Origin: Bdellovibrio sp. GT3
Lineage (GTDB): Bacteria > Bdellovibrionota > Bdellovibrionia > Bdellovibrionales > Bdellovibrionaceae
Length of the DNA: 64,000 nucleotides
Assembly (NCBI RefSeq): GCF_037996765.1
Contig: NZ_JBBNAD010000001.1
Coordinates: 1 to 64,000 of the forward strand
Reading direction: 5' to 3'
Part shown: positions 36,059 to 45,233 of the stretch, in pieces
How positions within the stretch are numbered: position 1 is the first letter of the stretch
Layout of the letters: each line of letters opens with the position of its first letter
Translations under genes and position numbers: made by a program
Notes under the pieces: generated by a model
What the model saw: only the letters and a program-made list of their open reading frames with translations
Told to the model about the DNA's origin: nothing
The model's database searches: none

Positions 36059-36343
36059 CTACTCTTTGCCGCCGTTGATGTCTTCTTTTAGTTCTTTGCC
36101 CACTTTGAAGAATGGCAATTTCTTTTCATCAACATTGATGATTTCGCCAGTGCGAGGATTGCGACCTTTATAGGCACCATATTGGCGATTTACGAATGAA
36201 CCAAAACCACGAATTTCGATACGGTCATCACGCATCAACGCCTCAACCATTGAGTCGAAGATTGTATTCACCACGGTCTCTGCTTTTACGCGAGTGATGC
36301 CTGCTTTTTCAGAGATCAAATTAATCAAATCCGCTTTAGTCAT
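36059..36343 (-). CDS. HU/IHF-family DNA-binding protein
   Basis: Encodes 94 residues of the HU/IHF family (TKADLINLISEKAGITRVKA, EIRGFGSFVNRQYGAYKGRN with the conserved GFG-F-R core, NPRTGEIINV with the DNA-intercalating Pro). It binds and bends DNA as a dimer and helps condense the nucleoid. The RNP region is like IHF beta subunits, but subunit type cannot be settled from sequence alone. It is preceded by 90 bases of non-coding DNA and followed by a terminator. Confidence 0.95.
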   Translation of the reverse strand: MTKADLINLISEKAGITRVKAETVVNTIFDSMVEALMRDDRIEIRGFGSFVNRQYGAYKGRNPRTGEIINVDEKKLPFFKVGKELKEDINGGKE

Positions 36344-36433
36344 CGTCCAGATCCTCTAGAACATAAAGTATTGATAACACTCCCGATTATACAGAGTGTG
36401 TGGGGGCTGACTACCACTTTTCAATGATTTAAC

Positions 36434-37696
36434 TCATTGCTTCTTATACATTCCGGTGTTGAGAAGGATTTTACGGTAGGCATCAATGACGGACTGGACC
36501 ATTTTGCCGGTATCGAACAGATCTGTGACGCGCTGACGCGCTCTTTCGCCGATTTCGTCCGCAGGCATGGTGCCCGAAAAGATCTCCACCAGCAGGTTTG
36601 CGATGGAATCGACGTCCGCCGGGCGAAGTAAGAACCCATCTCGGCCATCTTCGATAATATTGGCAATGGGGGAAACTTCGGAACCCATAACCACTTTTTT
36701 CTGAGCCATGGCTTCCAGGGTGGAAGGTTCAAAACCGGTACTGCGTGAACCCATATTGATGAAAACGTCGCCCAAAACAATGTAATCCTCAAGTTCCGCC
36801 GCTGGAATCGCACCGGCCAGAATCACTCGATTGCCCAGGGCTAAATTTAAAACCTGGTATTCAATGTCTTTAAATTTCGGACCGTTTCCAACCACGATCA
36901 GGTAGCTGTTGGGTTTTTTGATCGCGACTTTTTCAAAGGCTTGAAGCAAAGGAATCATCTCCGCGGTATCGGTCATGTCATTGATGGTGACCGCGACGTG
37001 CGAGTTTTCCGGGAGGTTTAACTTTGCCCGTAGCTCCAGAGATTTTTCCTTGGGGGTCAAATCCCCCAAATCAATACCATAAGGAACCGTGTAAGTGTGA
37101 TAGTCAGGGTACAGATAGTATCTTTCGAGAATGATCTTTTGCTGAGGATTGGTTACGAAAATCCCATCCGCTGTGGAAAGAAGCTGACGATCCCCACCAT
37201 AATAAGTCGTTAAAAACTTATAAGCTGTCGCGAAGCCCGTGGTCAAAATGCTTGGCAGAGTTTCCTGTTTCATCGCAAGGATCGCAAACAACTGCGACAT
37301 TTGAGTCGCTTCCACGTCATAGGCCATTGCGATTTTCAGATCGTCTTTACGATTGCCAATGCGATAGCCTGATTTGTCGATGCTATGAACGATATGAAAG
37401 GGAGTCTCGCGATGAAGCTGCATGAACTTTTGGCGCACGGCCATTTGAAAGCGCAAATGTGCCAGATTTTTTTCGCCTTCATTCAGATAAAAGACGCGAA
37501 CGCCATCCCGGGTGATTTCTGGTTTTTTCAACGGAGAGTTCGCAGAAATAACCGTGACCTTATGTCCCTCGCGCGCAAGACCACGAGCGATGGGCCATAG
37601 GAATCCATGATCAGTTGCCCGACTTAAAATCGGAAAGCGATGTGAGGTCAGGCAAATGTTAAGGGTTTCTGGCAAAGCAGATTTTTTTGCGAACAT
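36434..37696 (-). CDS. GT-B glycosyltransferase (family 4 type)
   Basis: Encodes 420 residues with a Rossmann-type N-terminal half (ICLTSHRFPILSRATDHGFL, HKVTVISANSP) and a C-terminal nucleotide-sugar domain: YLIVVGNGPKFKDIEYQV, VILAGAIPAAELEDYI, and SRSTGFEPSTLEAMAQKKVV with the acceptor Glu, typical of retaining family 4 enzymes. It likely builds a surface polysaccharide or glycolipid in the cytoplasm. It lies 17 bases after the preceding glycosyltransferase-like gene in a string that starts at pyrD. Confidence 0.88.
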   Translation of the reverse strand: MFAKKSALPETLNICLTSHRFPILSRATDHGFLWPIARGLAREGHKVTVISANSPLKKPEITRDGVRVFYLNEGEKNLAHLRFQMAVRQKFMQLHRETPFHIVHSIDKSGYRIGNRKDDLKIAMAYDVEATQMSQLFAILAMKQETLPSILTTGFATAYKFLTTYYGGDRQLLSTADGIFVTNPQQKIILERYYLYPDYHTYTVPYGIDLGDLTPKEKSLELRAKLNLPENSHVAVTINDMTDTAEMIPLLQAFEKVAIKKPNSYLIVVGNGPKFKDIEYQVLNLALGNRVILAGAIPAAELEDYIVLGDVFINMGSRSTGFEPSTLEAMAQKKVVMGSEVSPIANIIEDGRDGFLLRPADVDSIANLLVEIFSGTMPADEIGERARQRVTDLFDTGKMVQSVIDAYRKILLNTGMYKKQ

Positions 37697-37713
37697 GAAT
37701 TTAGGTTAAAAGA

Positions 37714-38829
37714 CTATCTCGCGGAAGCCAAGGCCCGATTGTAAAGTCGGTTTAATTCATTCATGGACGAGTCCACAATATGACTGCTCTGGGCCCAATC
37801 CTCTGTTAAGGCTTCCGGAAGATTGAAACTGGAGCGAGTTAACAGCTTGTCCAATTCCTTGCGAAGGCTTTGGGTGTTCAGTACCCAACAGTTCACTGTG
37901 TTTTTCCAGATATCCGCGTGCAGGCTGGTTTGTTTGGAATCCAAGATCAAAGTCGATTGAGCCTGAATGGCGCGCAAGTAGTACTCGGTCATTTCTGGTG
38001 GAGTGAACTGTTGTCCTGCCATAACAAAGGCCGCACTTTTTGCCAGAAGAATCTTGGAAAGTTGCGGGGAAATGCTACCGGTCACGATCCAACGGTCGCC
38101 GCACGCATTCTTTTCCATCCAATTTGCAAACTGCTTTCTTTCTCGCAATGACCAGTGAGTGTAGGTGCCCCACAGAATCACTTTGTGCTTGCGAGCCAAC
38201 ATCAGCAGATGCTGAAAGCGTTCTGAGTCCGGCTTAAAACTGCCCTCGCGAAACGGCATAATAAAGAAGTCTTGAGAGTTTAGATTCGCCAGCAATTGAG
38301 CTTCGGACTCTTCCAATTCTTCCAGTTGCTCGGGTTGGTTTTTGAAGTTCAAAGCGGGTGGCAGTATTCCGCGCCCCTGTTGGCGTGAGCGAACGTTCAA
38401 GCCGCGCAATTGCGCCAGGGATTCGACCGTGGGAAAGGTGATCACATCACTTTCCTCAACCAGGTAACGAACCGGATTGGTTTTTTTCAGGCCTCGTTTG
38501 ATATGCAATAGAGTCGTCGTCAAAACGCAGTTGGGATGTGATTTCGCGTAAGTCGACAAAATCACCTGTGCTGCATTCATGCGATCGTCTTCCAAAACCA
38601 AATGCAAAATATGAGGCTGCATCCCGAAAAGACCCGGGATGATTTTAAGACCTTCCAAAAGGGACCACTTTTTAAAGTAGCCCATGAATTCAATGCCGTT
38701 GGTATTTTCAGGGGGTATTTCGCCGTGACTGGTCAGTACGGTGACTTCATGCTGTTGGGATCGCAGAGACTGCGCCAAGTGCCAAGTCGTACCGTTTGAG
38801 TTTTTACTGACAAGTATTATTTTGGCCAT
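37714..38829 (-). CDS. GT-B-like protein
   Basis: Encodes 371 residues. The opening KIILVSKNSNGTTWHLAQSL and the later LARKHKVILWGTYTHWSL, DRWIVTGSISPQLSKILLAKSAAFVMAG give the order of a GT-B fold, but the usual donor-binding Glu pair is less clear (QFTPPEMTEYYLRAIQ). It overlaps the Nudix gene by 13 bases and is followed closely by a glycosyltransferase, so a role in the same polysaccharide is likely. It may be a degenerate or non-catalytic partner. Confidence 0.6.
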   Translation of the reverse strand: MAKIILVSKNSNGTTWHLAQSLRSQQHEVTVLTSHGEIPPENTNGIEFMGYFKKWSLLEGLKIIPGLFGMQPHILHLVLEDDRMNAAQVILSTYAKSHPNCVLTTTLLHIKRGLKKTNPVRYLVEESDVITFPTVESLAQLRGLNVRSRQQGRGILPPALNFKNQPEQLEELEESEAQLLANLNSQDFFIMPFREGSFKPDSERFQHLLMLARKHKVILWGTYTHWSLRERKQFANWMEKNACGDRWIVTGSISPQLSKILLAKSAAFVMAGQQFTPPEMTEYYLRAIQAQSTLILDSKQTSLHADIWKNTVNCWVLNTQSLRKELDKLLTRSSFNLPEALTEDWAQSSHIVDSSMNELNRLYNRALASAR

Positions 38830-39275
38830 TCAATTCCCAAGGCTTTGTAAATCCGGTCAAGGATCTTACGATTGGCTTCAGGGATATTGCGGTGTTTTAG
38901 TTCTTCCGGATGTATCCACTCAAGCATCATATGATGTTTAGCGCGAGGTTCGCCCTTCCAATATAGGATTTCATAAAACAATATGAGAATCCCTACATCT
39001 CCGTAGGAATGAGTGCAGGCCAGCTTCAATTCACCGACTTCAGCCTGAATTCCAAGCTCCTCGTCGAGTTCGCGGGCCAAGGCCTGTTCAGGTGTCTCAC
39101 CACTTTCGATTTTTCCACCGGGAAATTCCCATTGTCCTGCAAGGGAGTTGTTTTCAGGGCGTTGACCGACCAAGATTTTTCCATCTTTGCGCAAAAATCC
39201 CGCAACGACTGGAATCCAATGACCCTTGCGGATTTTTGGTTTTCTTGGTTTTAACTCAACACTATCTGCCGACAT
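38817..39275 (-). CDS. mutT: MutT-type Nudix hydrolase
   Basis: Encodes 152 residues. The Nudix box is complete (GKIESGETPEQALARELDEE, then LGI), preceded by GQWEFPG. ILVGQRPEN and the C-terminal EWIHPEEL fit MutT/8-oxo-dGTP diphosphatases, which remove oxidised nucleotides. It overlaps pyrD by 14 bases upstream and the glycosyltransferase-like gene by 13 downstream, so all are one transcript. Substrate choice among MutT-like enzymes cannot be decided here. Confidence 0.88.
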   Translation of the reverse strand: MSADSVELKPRKPKIRKGHWIPVVAGFLRKDGKILVGQRPENNSLAGQWEFPGGKIESGETPEQALARELDEELGIQAEVGELKLACTHSYGDVGILILFYEILYWKGEPRAKHHMMLEWIHPEELKHRNIPEANRKILDRIYKALGIEWPK

Positions 39276-40248
39276 CTTTCCTTCTAGCTGCTACATCGTG
39301 GAAAAAACGAGGTCCATGAAACACGAGTGCAGAGTAAATTTGAACAAGATCTGCGCCCATTTGCAATCTTTCAAAGACATCATCCGGGGTTAAGATGCCC
39401 CCAGCGCTTACTATCAGCATTCCTTGACGCTTTTTGCCTAAAGTTTGAACAGTAATTTGCAATGCGCGTTGAGAAAGATCCTTTAAGGGAGCCCCAGAGA
39501 GGCCGCCTTCATTCGGAAAATGGCATCCAGCGGGACGGGAAAGAGTCGTGTTGGTTAACACGAAACCATCAACTCCCAGTTCCTGGCAGTTTGCAACGGC
39601 TTCTGCCAATCCGTCTTCAGGCATATCGGGACTTAGTTTGACCAGGACCGGAGTGGGTTCAAAGTGTGAAACACGGTCGATGATTGGCTTTAACAGTGCT
39701 CCCAGATTTTCTTTCTTTTGCAGTTCGCGCAGACCCTGAGTGTTGGGGCTTGAGATATTCACGACAAAAGCGTCGGCCCAAGGACGAAGCTTGTCCACCA
39801 GTTCCAGGTAATCATTCACAGCGTGTTCGTTTGGTGTCTGGCGGTTCTTTCCGATATTCACAAACACCGGTGTTCTGAAGTTTGGGGCATAGGAAGCAAG
39901 ATTATAGAAAACTTCATCGGCACCGTGGCTGGGAAAACCCATTTTGTTCCACATTGCCGTGAGCTTCATATCGCGATCCATGATTTTACCGGGGTTGGCC
40001 TTTTGAGGTTGCGGCGTCACAGTTCCAACTTCCACAAAACCGCAGCCCAGTCTCCACCAGTCGCTCAGGTGTTCAGCATCTTTATCCACTCCTCCGGCAA
40101 TTCCCAAGGGATTTGCAAAGGTCATGTCTCTCCAGGTGAAGGAGTTCCATCGCGGGGTTTTGCCGCCGTAGAGATAAGAGAGAGCGGGCAGGGCGTAGCC
40201 GTTGATATCGTGTGCAAGTTTGGGTGGAAGCAGTAGCCAAGGGCGCAT
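39262..40248 (-). CDS. pyrD: Dihydroorotate dehydrogenase (quinone), class 2
   Basis: Start taken at ATG 40248 (GGAG upstream), 17 codons inside the longer frame. The 328-residue enzyme oxidises dihydroorotate to orotate in pyrimidine synthesis, passing electrons via FMN to quinone. NPLGIAGGVDKDAEHL, VEVGTVTPQPQKANPG, VNISSPNTQGLRELQ with the class 2 catalytic Ser, FVLTNTT and the FMN phosphate site VSAGGI are visible, as is the N-terminal hydrophobic helix WLLLPPKLAHDING for membrane contact. First gene of the pyrD-mutT-glycosyltransferase string. Confidence 0.96.
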   Translation of the reverse strand: MRPWLLLPPKLAHDINGYALPALSYLYGGKTPRWNSFTWRDMTFANPLGIAGGVDKDAEHLSDWWRLGCGFVEVGTVTPQPQKANPGKIMDRDMKLTAMWNKMGFPSHGADEVFYNLASYAPNFRTPVFVNIGKNRQTPNEHAVNDYLELVDKLRPWADAFVVNISSPNTQGLRELQKKENLGALLKPIIDRVSHFEPTPVLVKLSPDMPEDGLAEAVANCQELGVDGFVLTNTTLSRPAGCHFPNEGGLSGAPLKDLSQRALQITVQTLGKKRQGMLIVSAGGILTPDDVFERLQMGADLVQIYSALVFHGPRFFHDVAARRKDVGR

Positions 40249-40279
40249 GATAAAGTCTCCGGAAAAAAAGCAAAAAAAA

Positions 40280-40301
40280 AGGTGGGTCGTAAAACCCACC
40301 T
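40280..40301 (-). terminator. Rho-independent terminator
   Basis: AGGTGGGT pairs with ACCCACCT, followed on the minus strand by a long T-run. It ends gdhA and separates it from pyrD. Confidence 0.9.
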
Positions 40302-40308
40302 CTTCGAA

Positions 40309-41583
40309 TTAACGAGGGTACAAACCTCTGAGAAGCATCGCTTTCTCAAGACGTTGAACTGAAACCGCCATCGCGGCAGATCTCATGTCGACGTTTTTCT
40401 CTTGAGCCATTGAGTAACCTTTGTCGAAAGCCTTAGTGATCAGGACTTTCAATTTGGAGTTAACTTCTTCTTCGTCCCAGAACAATGCCATCGTGTCTTG
40501 AACCCATTCAAAGTAAGATACGATTACACCACCGCCGTTGGCGATAACGTCTGGAGCGATGAACACGCCACGTTTAGAAAGAATTTTAGTTGCTGCATTC
40601 GTGATAGGACCGTTCGCACCTTCAACGATGATTTTCGCTTGGATTTTTTCAGCGTTGTGAGTGTCGATTTGGTTTTCAAGAGCGCACGGGAACAAAGCAT
40701 CACATTTAACTTCCAGCAAGTCATCGTTGCTGATTGGTGTTGCTTTTGGATAGCCCTTCAAGAACTTGTGAGCTTTGATGTACTCAAGTACTTCAGGGAT
40801 ATCAAGACCGTCACCGTTGAAGATACCACCGGAAACGTCAGAAACTGCCACGATGCGAGCGCCGCGGTCGTAAGCGAATTTCGCTGCGAAAGAACCCACG
40901 TTACCGAAACCTTGGATCGCGATAGTGGAGCCTCTCATGTTCATTTTGCAAACTTCGAATGCTTTTTCAGCTACGTAAACAACACCCAAACCTGTAGCGT
41001 GGTTACGACCCAAAGATCCACCGATTTCAACTGGTTTACCAGTTACAACACCCGGTTGCGCAAAGCCACCTTGCTCTTGAGAGTAAGTGTCCATGAACCA
41101 AGCCATTGTTTGTGGATCAGTGCCCACGTCTGGAGCTGGGATGTCTTTAGTTGGTCCAACGAATGGGCCAATTTCAGAAGCATAACGACGAGTCAGATTT
41201 TGTTTTTCAGTGCGTGACAATTTAGTTGGATCAACAGTGATACCACCTTTTGCGCCACCCAATGGAAGACCTAGTACTGAGTTTTTGAAAGTCATCAAAG
41301 CCGCAAGACCAACAACTTCTTGAAGATCCACGTTTTGATGGTAACGGATACCACCTTTGTAAGGACCCAAAGTTGGAGAGTACTGAACGCGGTAGCCTGT
41401 GAATACTTTCACAGAGTAGTCGTCCATACGAACTGGTACAGATACAGTGATGCAACGACGTGGGCGTTTTAGGCGCTCAAGAACGTTAGGATCACAGTTA
41501 ATAATTTTTGCGGATTCATCTAGAGTCTGGATAGCGTTGCGGAACAAAGGCCCGTCATACAAGGGCTCAATCTTGTGGTCCAT
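40309..41583 (-). CDS. gdhA: Glutamate dehydrogenase
   Basis: Encodes 424 residues of the Glu/Leu/Phe/Val dehydrogenase family. It interconverts glutamate and 2-oxoglutarate plus ammonium. LGPYKGGIRYH, the catalytic PLGGAKGGI Lys region, DIPAPDVGT and the Rossmann IQGFGNVGSFAA segment are all in place. Length and the RYHQNVDLQEV pattern suggest the hexameric catabolic type; coenzyme (NAD or NADP) is not certain. It is a single gene with its own terminator. It fits a life on amino acids released from digested cells. Confidence 0.95.
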   Translation of the reverse strand: MDHKIEPLYDGPLFRNAIQTLDESAKIINCDPNVLERLKRPRRCITVSVPVRMDDYSVKVFTGYRVQYSPTLGPYKGGIRYHQNVDLQEVVGLAALMTFKNSVLGLPLGGAKGGITVDPTKLSRTEKQNLTRRYASEIGPFVGPTKDIPAPDVGTDPQTMAWFMDTYSQEQGGFAQPGVVTGKPVEIGGSLGRNHATGLGVVYVAEKAFEVCKMNMRGSTIAIQGFGNVGSFAAKFAYDRGARIVAVSDVSGGIFNGDGLDIPEVLEYIKAHKFLKGYPKATPISNDDLLEVKCDALFPCALENQIDTHNAEKIQAKIIVEGANGPITNAATKILSKRGVFIAPDVIANGGGVIVSYFEWVQDTMALFWDEEEVNSKLKVLITKAFDKGYSMAQEKNVDMRSAAMAVSVQRLEKAMLLRGLYPR

Positions 41584-41696
41584 GATAATGTGTCTCCTTA
41601 AAAATACACCGTCGCAGTTTAATGAAGTAAATACTCAGTGTCACCCGGGAAAAATAGCTGATGACTCGGTGGTTCTTTTTACCCACAATTAGACCT
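41584..41696. other. Divergent promoter region gdhA / hydrolase
   Basis: About 110 bases separate the gdhA start (minus) from the hydrolase start (plus). No recognised binding site is visible. Confidence 0.4.
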
Positions 41697-43412
41697 ATGT
41701 CTCGTTGTCTATTTGTTTTCATCATCGCAGCTATTCCAGTTTTCACTTTTGCACAGAAATCCGCGTCGCCACAGCAGGCGTTTATTGAGCAGTTTCAAAG
41801 TCCGCGCATTTGGTTTCCATCAAGTGACAATCCTATTCTTGCCGACGCGCCGGGGCGTTATCCAGCGGTTTTGAACTTTCTATTCGAAGGTATCCTAGGC
41901 TGGACGCCAACTGGTGCCGGACAGGGACTGACAGACAAGTGCGACACGACTCTTTGGTCATCGCGTTTACAAGATCCAAGAGTTTCCGTTTCCGCTCAAA
42001 TGCAGGGCGGTCTGATGCAAAAGTACATCCAGGATTGCGGGGCTGAGCTGCAGACAGAAGATCTAGGGGAGATGGTGAATGTCCGTCGTTATCTAACGAT
42101 GCGTTATGAGCCGCAGGATCACCCGTTTCTTCGTCGAGTCGTAATTAATCTCCCAGGAAACGTAAAACTGAAAGGATTGTTGGCTTTAAAAGGGGACACC
42201 AAACGTCGTCCGTTGGTTATTTTCAGATCCGGAATATTTTCAAGTATTGAGGATTTCAGGCCCGAGCGTGGCTGGATGATGATGCTGTTTGAACAGTCTC
42301 CCTTCAACGTGCTGCTATTGGAAAATCTGACCAGTGCCGACTTCATTGCCAACAACAGCCAGTTTTCTTTCGGTGGATATGATGAGGGGATTCAAAACAT
42401 TCTGATTGCGCAGCTTTTGCGAAATCCGTTGGAGCCAATCTCCCGATTGGTCGACAGCGTGCATGTGATGGGCATGAGTTTGGGTGGTCCCGGAGTTTTG
42501 TTTTCCTCGTTGTTGAATAAGTATAATTCGCCGGCCAGTGCGCCACTTATCCAAAGTTTCCTTGCGATGTGCCCGGTGGTGAACTTGAAACCGACCATGG
42601 AAAGCCTGACAGGAAGCGGTGTTCGTTCGGCGTTTATTGATCTGTGGGGGCGCCGTCGTTTGTCCGGTATTGAAGACAAACTTCCTGGTGTGGTTCAGTA
42701 CGAGAGTTTCAAATACCTGCAGAAAGCCGTTTCCGAAGTGGTGCGAACTTACCATGGTGGATTGTCTTACATGTCTTCAGTGAAGCTTCCCCCGGGCATG
42801 AAGGACGGGGAAAATTTCTGGGCGTTGAATGATTTCTGGCCGTACTACAAGGATGTCAAAGAGCCCGTTGTTATCTGGGCCACGGATAACGACATGATGG
42901 TGCCGTATTCAATTAATGCGCAAATGCTGGCTAATAAATCCATGAAGGTGGACAGTCGCAATATTCGCGTCGTTGAGTTTCCGGAAGGTTATCATTGTAC
43001 TTTGCCGGTGGCATACGACTGGAAAATGTCGACGTCGCTTTTGCAGTCCTACGTTTTGTCACACGCGCCGAATTTCAAAATGCGTGAAAACAAGTTGAAT
43101 GTGGAAATGTCCGATGATGAGTGGAATGGCTTTTTTACCGGGACGACGAAAGTGACTTACGAGGTCGATGAACCCGGAAAGAAAAAGAACTTCGTGAATC
43201 TGGAAATTCTTTTGCAAAACTCCAAAGGCAAGGAAAAGTCCCTGAGCATGAGTTTACCCCTGTCGGAATTTGACTTCCGCTTTATGAACGCAGAATTATC
43301 GTCCTCGGAAAAAGACATGATCGTCCGTTGGGTGAATCAAAACCTTCAGGTCAAAATGGTGGATATTTCTGGTAAGCCGAATCTTCAGATCAGCTGGTCT
43401 GTTGCCAAATAG
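41697..43412 (+). CDS. Exported alpha/beta hydrolase
   Basis: Start taken at ATG 41697, which begins a signal peptide (CLFVFIIAAIPVFTFAQ); the frame is open 12 codons further upstream. The 571-residue product contains an alpha/beta-hydrolase core of about 170-470: RPLVIFRSGIFSS, VHVMGMSLGGPGVL with the nucleophile Ser near residue 258, VIWATDNDMMVPY and a late His in EGYHCTLP as the third member. The N- and C-terminal parts are of no known family. It is likely a periplasmic or secreted esterase or lipase; the substrate is unknown. Confidence 0.72.
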   Translation: MSRCLFVFIIAAIPVFTFAQKSASPQQAFIEQFQSPRIWFPSSDNPILADAPGRYPAVLNFLFEGILGWTPTGAGQGLTDKCDTTLWSSRLQDPRVSVSAQMQGGLMQKYIQDCGAELQTEDLGEMVNVRRYLTMRYEPQDHPFLRRVVINLPGNVKLKGLLALKGDTKRRPLVIFRSGIFSSIEDFRPERGWMMMLFEQSPFNVLLLENLTSADFIANNSQFSFGGYDEGIQNILIAQLLRNPLEPISRLVDSVHVMGMSLGGPGVLFSSLLNKYNSPASAPLIQSFLAMCPVVNLKPTMESLTGSGVRSAFIDLWGRRRLSGIEDKLPGVVQYESFKYLQKAVSEVVRTYHGGLSYMSSVKLPPGMKDGENFWALNDFWPYYKDVKEPVVIWATDNDMMVPYSINAQMLANKSMKVDSRNIRVVEFPEGYHCTLPVAYDWKMSTSLLQSYVLSHAPNFKMRENKLNVEMSDDEWNGFFTGTTKVTYEVDEPGKKKNFVNLEILLQNSKGKEKSLSMSLPLSEFDFRFMNAELSSSEKDMIVRWVNQNLQVKMVDISGKPNLQISWSVAK

Positions 43413-43425
43413 TTCTGTTTTTTTG

Positions 43426-43445
43426 CAGTCTTGATCTCGGGACTG
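43426..43445 (+). terminator. Weak terminator-like hairpin
   Basis: CAGTC pairs with GACTG around a 10-base loop, followed by TTTCTTT. It lies between the hydrolase and the GMC oxidoreductase genes and may only partly stop transcription. Confidence 0.35.
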
Positions 43446-43480
43446 TTTCTTTGTGCGCCCATATGCGGTTTTCTTGTTGA

Positions 43481-45220
43481 ATGGATAATGGGCGCAGAAA
43501 ATTTCTTAAATCTGGAGTTCTGGGGAGCTTGCTGGGCGCGCTTTCCACGTCTACCGCGCAAGCAGAACCGCAGGTAAAAGAAGTGCCTGTCCATGTGAAC
43601 TATCGCAGACTCGCCAGTCCAGTTTCAGATTTGCGCGAGCGCTATGAGGTGGTGGTGATTGGCTCCGGCTATGGTGGCGCCATCAGTGCCGCAAGGCTTG
43701 CCGGTCACCGGGCGGTGGCGGTTCTTGAGAGGGGACCCGAACGACCTCCAGGAAGCTTTATGGAAAAATTCCGCGATATTCGTCAGGATGTATTGTGTGA
43801 TGAAAATCCTTTTGGACTTTTTGAAATACATGCCAATCGGGAAATGGACGTTGTTAATGGAAATGGACTGGGCGGGACTTCGCTGATCAATGCTGGGGCG
43901 TTGGTGGAGCCGGATAGCGAAACGATTCGCAGTCCAGAGTGGCCGAAGGCTCTCGTGCAGGAAGTGAACTCCGGACGGTTTCAAAAGTATTATTCCCGCG
44001 TGCGGGCGATGTTGCAGGGTCAATCCTTCGATCCCGACTCCATGGAGAGTTCCAAAGTAAATGCACATGTCATTGCCTCTCACAAGATGGGTGCGGCTAT
44101 TCAGTTTCCTCCTATAGCAGTTAATCTTTCCGGTCAGCAAAGACAGCAAACGGGCATCACTCAACCCAAATGCATCGGCTGTGGGAACTGTTGTTCTGGT
44201 TGCAACACCGGAGCGAAGAATACTTTGAATATGAACTATCTGCCGCTGGCAAAAAATCGTGGTGCGGAGCTGTTCACACAGATTGAAGTTCAGCGAATTG
44301 AGAAAAGGGCAGACCGAGACTATCTGATTCATTGTGAGCATACTTCCAGTGAAGGACGACGGAGCCACAAAGTCATACGTGCCGAATGCGTGATTGTGGC
44401 TGCGGGCACGATGGGGAGTACGAAATTGCTATTGAACTCGAGAAGTCGGGGATTGAGTTTGTCCTCTATGCTGGGGCGACGTTTTTCCGGCAATGGTGAT
44501 GTTTTGGGTCTTTCATTCAATACGGCCTTTCGCACCAATGCGATTGGGTATGCCTCTGCCAGTCAGGTAAGAGTTAACATGAAACCGGGTGCTGTTATCT
44601 ATTCAATTGCTGACTATCGCAAACGCAAGAATCTGTTTGATCGCTTTATTATCGAGGAAGGAACATTTCCCGGAGCCCTGACAGTACCTTTGCGTCTGGC
44701 TATGGGAATTGCAAAGTTTCGCCTTTCCTGGGCGCGTTTCGTGCGTGTCAGTCGTGATGTTACGTTATCCAAGGACATTGAAAAGGGTGCACTCAATTAT
44801 TCAATGGTCTATTTGGGAATGGGACATGATCGCGCCAATGGAAAGTTGCAACTGGATCGCAAGGGGAGGATCAGATTGCGTTGGCCTGAGGTCAAGCATG
44901 ATCCGATTTATCATACCATCGACCGCGCGATGAAGGCGCAGTCGCGGGCCTTGGGTGGAAACTTCGTGATGAATCCGCGCTCGTTAATAATCAGTGGAAA
45001 AAATCTGATGACGGTGCATCCCCTGGGGGGATGTGTGATGGCGGATTCGGTGGCAAGCGGCGTGGTAAATCACCTGGGGCAGGTCTATCAGTCTGATGGG
45101 AGTCTGCACGAAGGGCTTTATGTTTTGGATGGTTCGATTGTTCCGACGGCGCTCGGGGTGAATCCGCTGTTAACGATTTCAGCCCTTGCTGAGCGCGCGG
45201 TGGAGAAGATTCTTCTCTGA
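43481..45220 (+). CDS. Tat-exported GMC oxidoreductase (cholesterol-oxidase-like)
   Basis: Encodes 579 residues. A twin-arginine signal (RRKFLKSG, then GVLGSLLGALSTSTAQA) predicts export of a folded, cofactor-loaded enzyme. FAD-binding YEVVVIGSGYGGAISAARLA is near 55-75; GNGLGGTSLINAGALV follows. Near residue 230 the cysteines CIGCGNCCSGCNTGAKNTLN match cholesterol-oxidase-type GMC enzymes. The C-terminus has MTVHPLGGCVMADS and VNPLLTISALAERAVEKIL. It would oxidise an alcohol, perhaps a sterol or hopanoid, in the periplasm. No ribosome-binding site is strong. Confidence 0.85.
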   Translation: MDNGRRKFLKSGVLGSLLGALSTSTAQAEPQVKEVPVHVNYRRLASPVSDLRERYEVVVIGSGYGGAISAARLAGHRAVAVLERGPERPPGSFMEKFRDIRQDVLCDENPFGLFEIHANREMDVVNGNGLGGTSLINAGALVEPDSETIRSPEWPKALVQEVNSGRFQKYYSRVRAMLQGQSFDPDSMESSKVNAHVIASHKMGAAIQFPPIAVNLSGQQRQQTGITQPKCIGCGNCCSGCNTGAKNTLNMNYLPLAKNRGAELFTQIEVQRIEKRADRDYLIHCEHTSSEGRRSHKVIRAECVIVAAGTMGSTKLLLNSRSRGLSLSSMLGRRFSGNGDVLGLSFNTAFRTNAIGYASASQVRVNMKPGAVIYSIADYRKRKNLFDRFIIEEGTFPGALTVPLRLAMGIAKFRLSWARFVRVSRDVTLSKDIEKGALNYSMVYLGMGHDRANGKLQLDRKGRIRLRWPEVKHDPIYHTIDRAMKAQSRALGGNFVMNPRSLIISGKNLMTVHPLGGCVMADSVASGVVNHLGQVYQSDGSLHEGLYVLDGSIVPTALGVNPLLTISALAERAVEKILL

Positions 45221-45233
45221 TGCGGGGTCTTGC

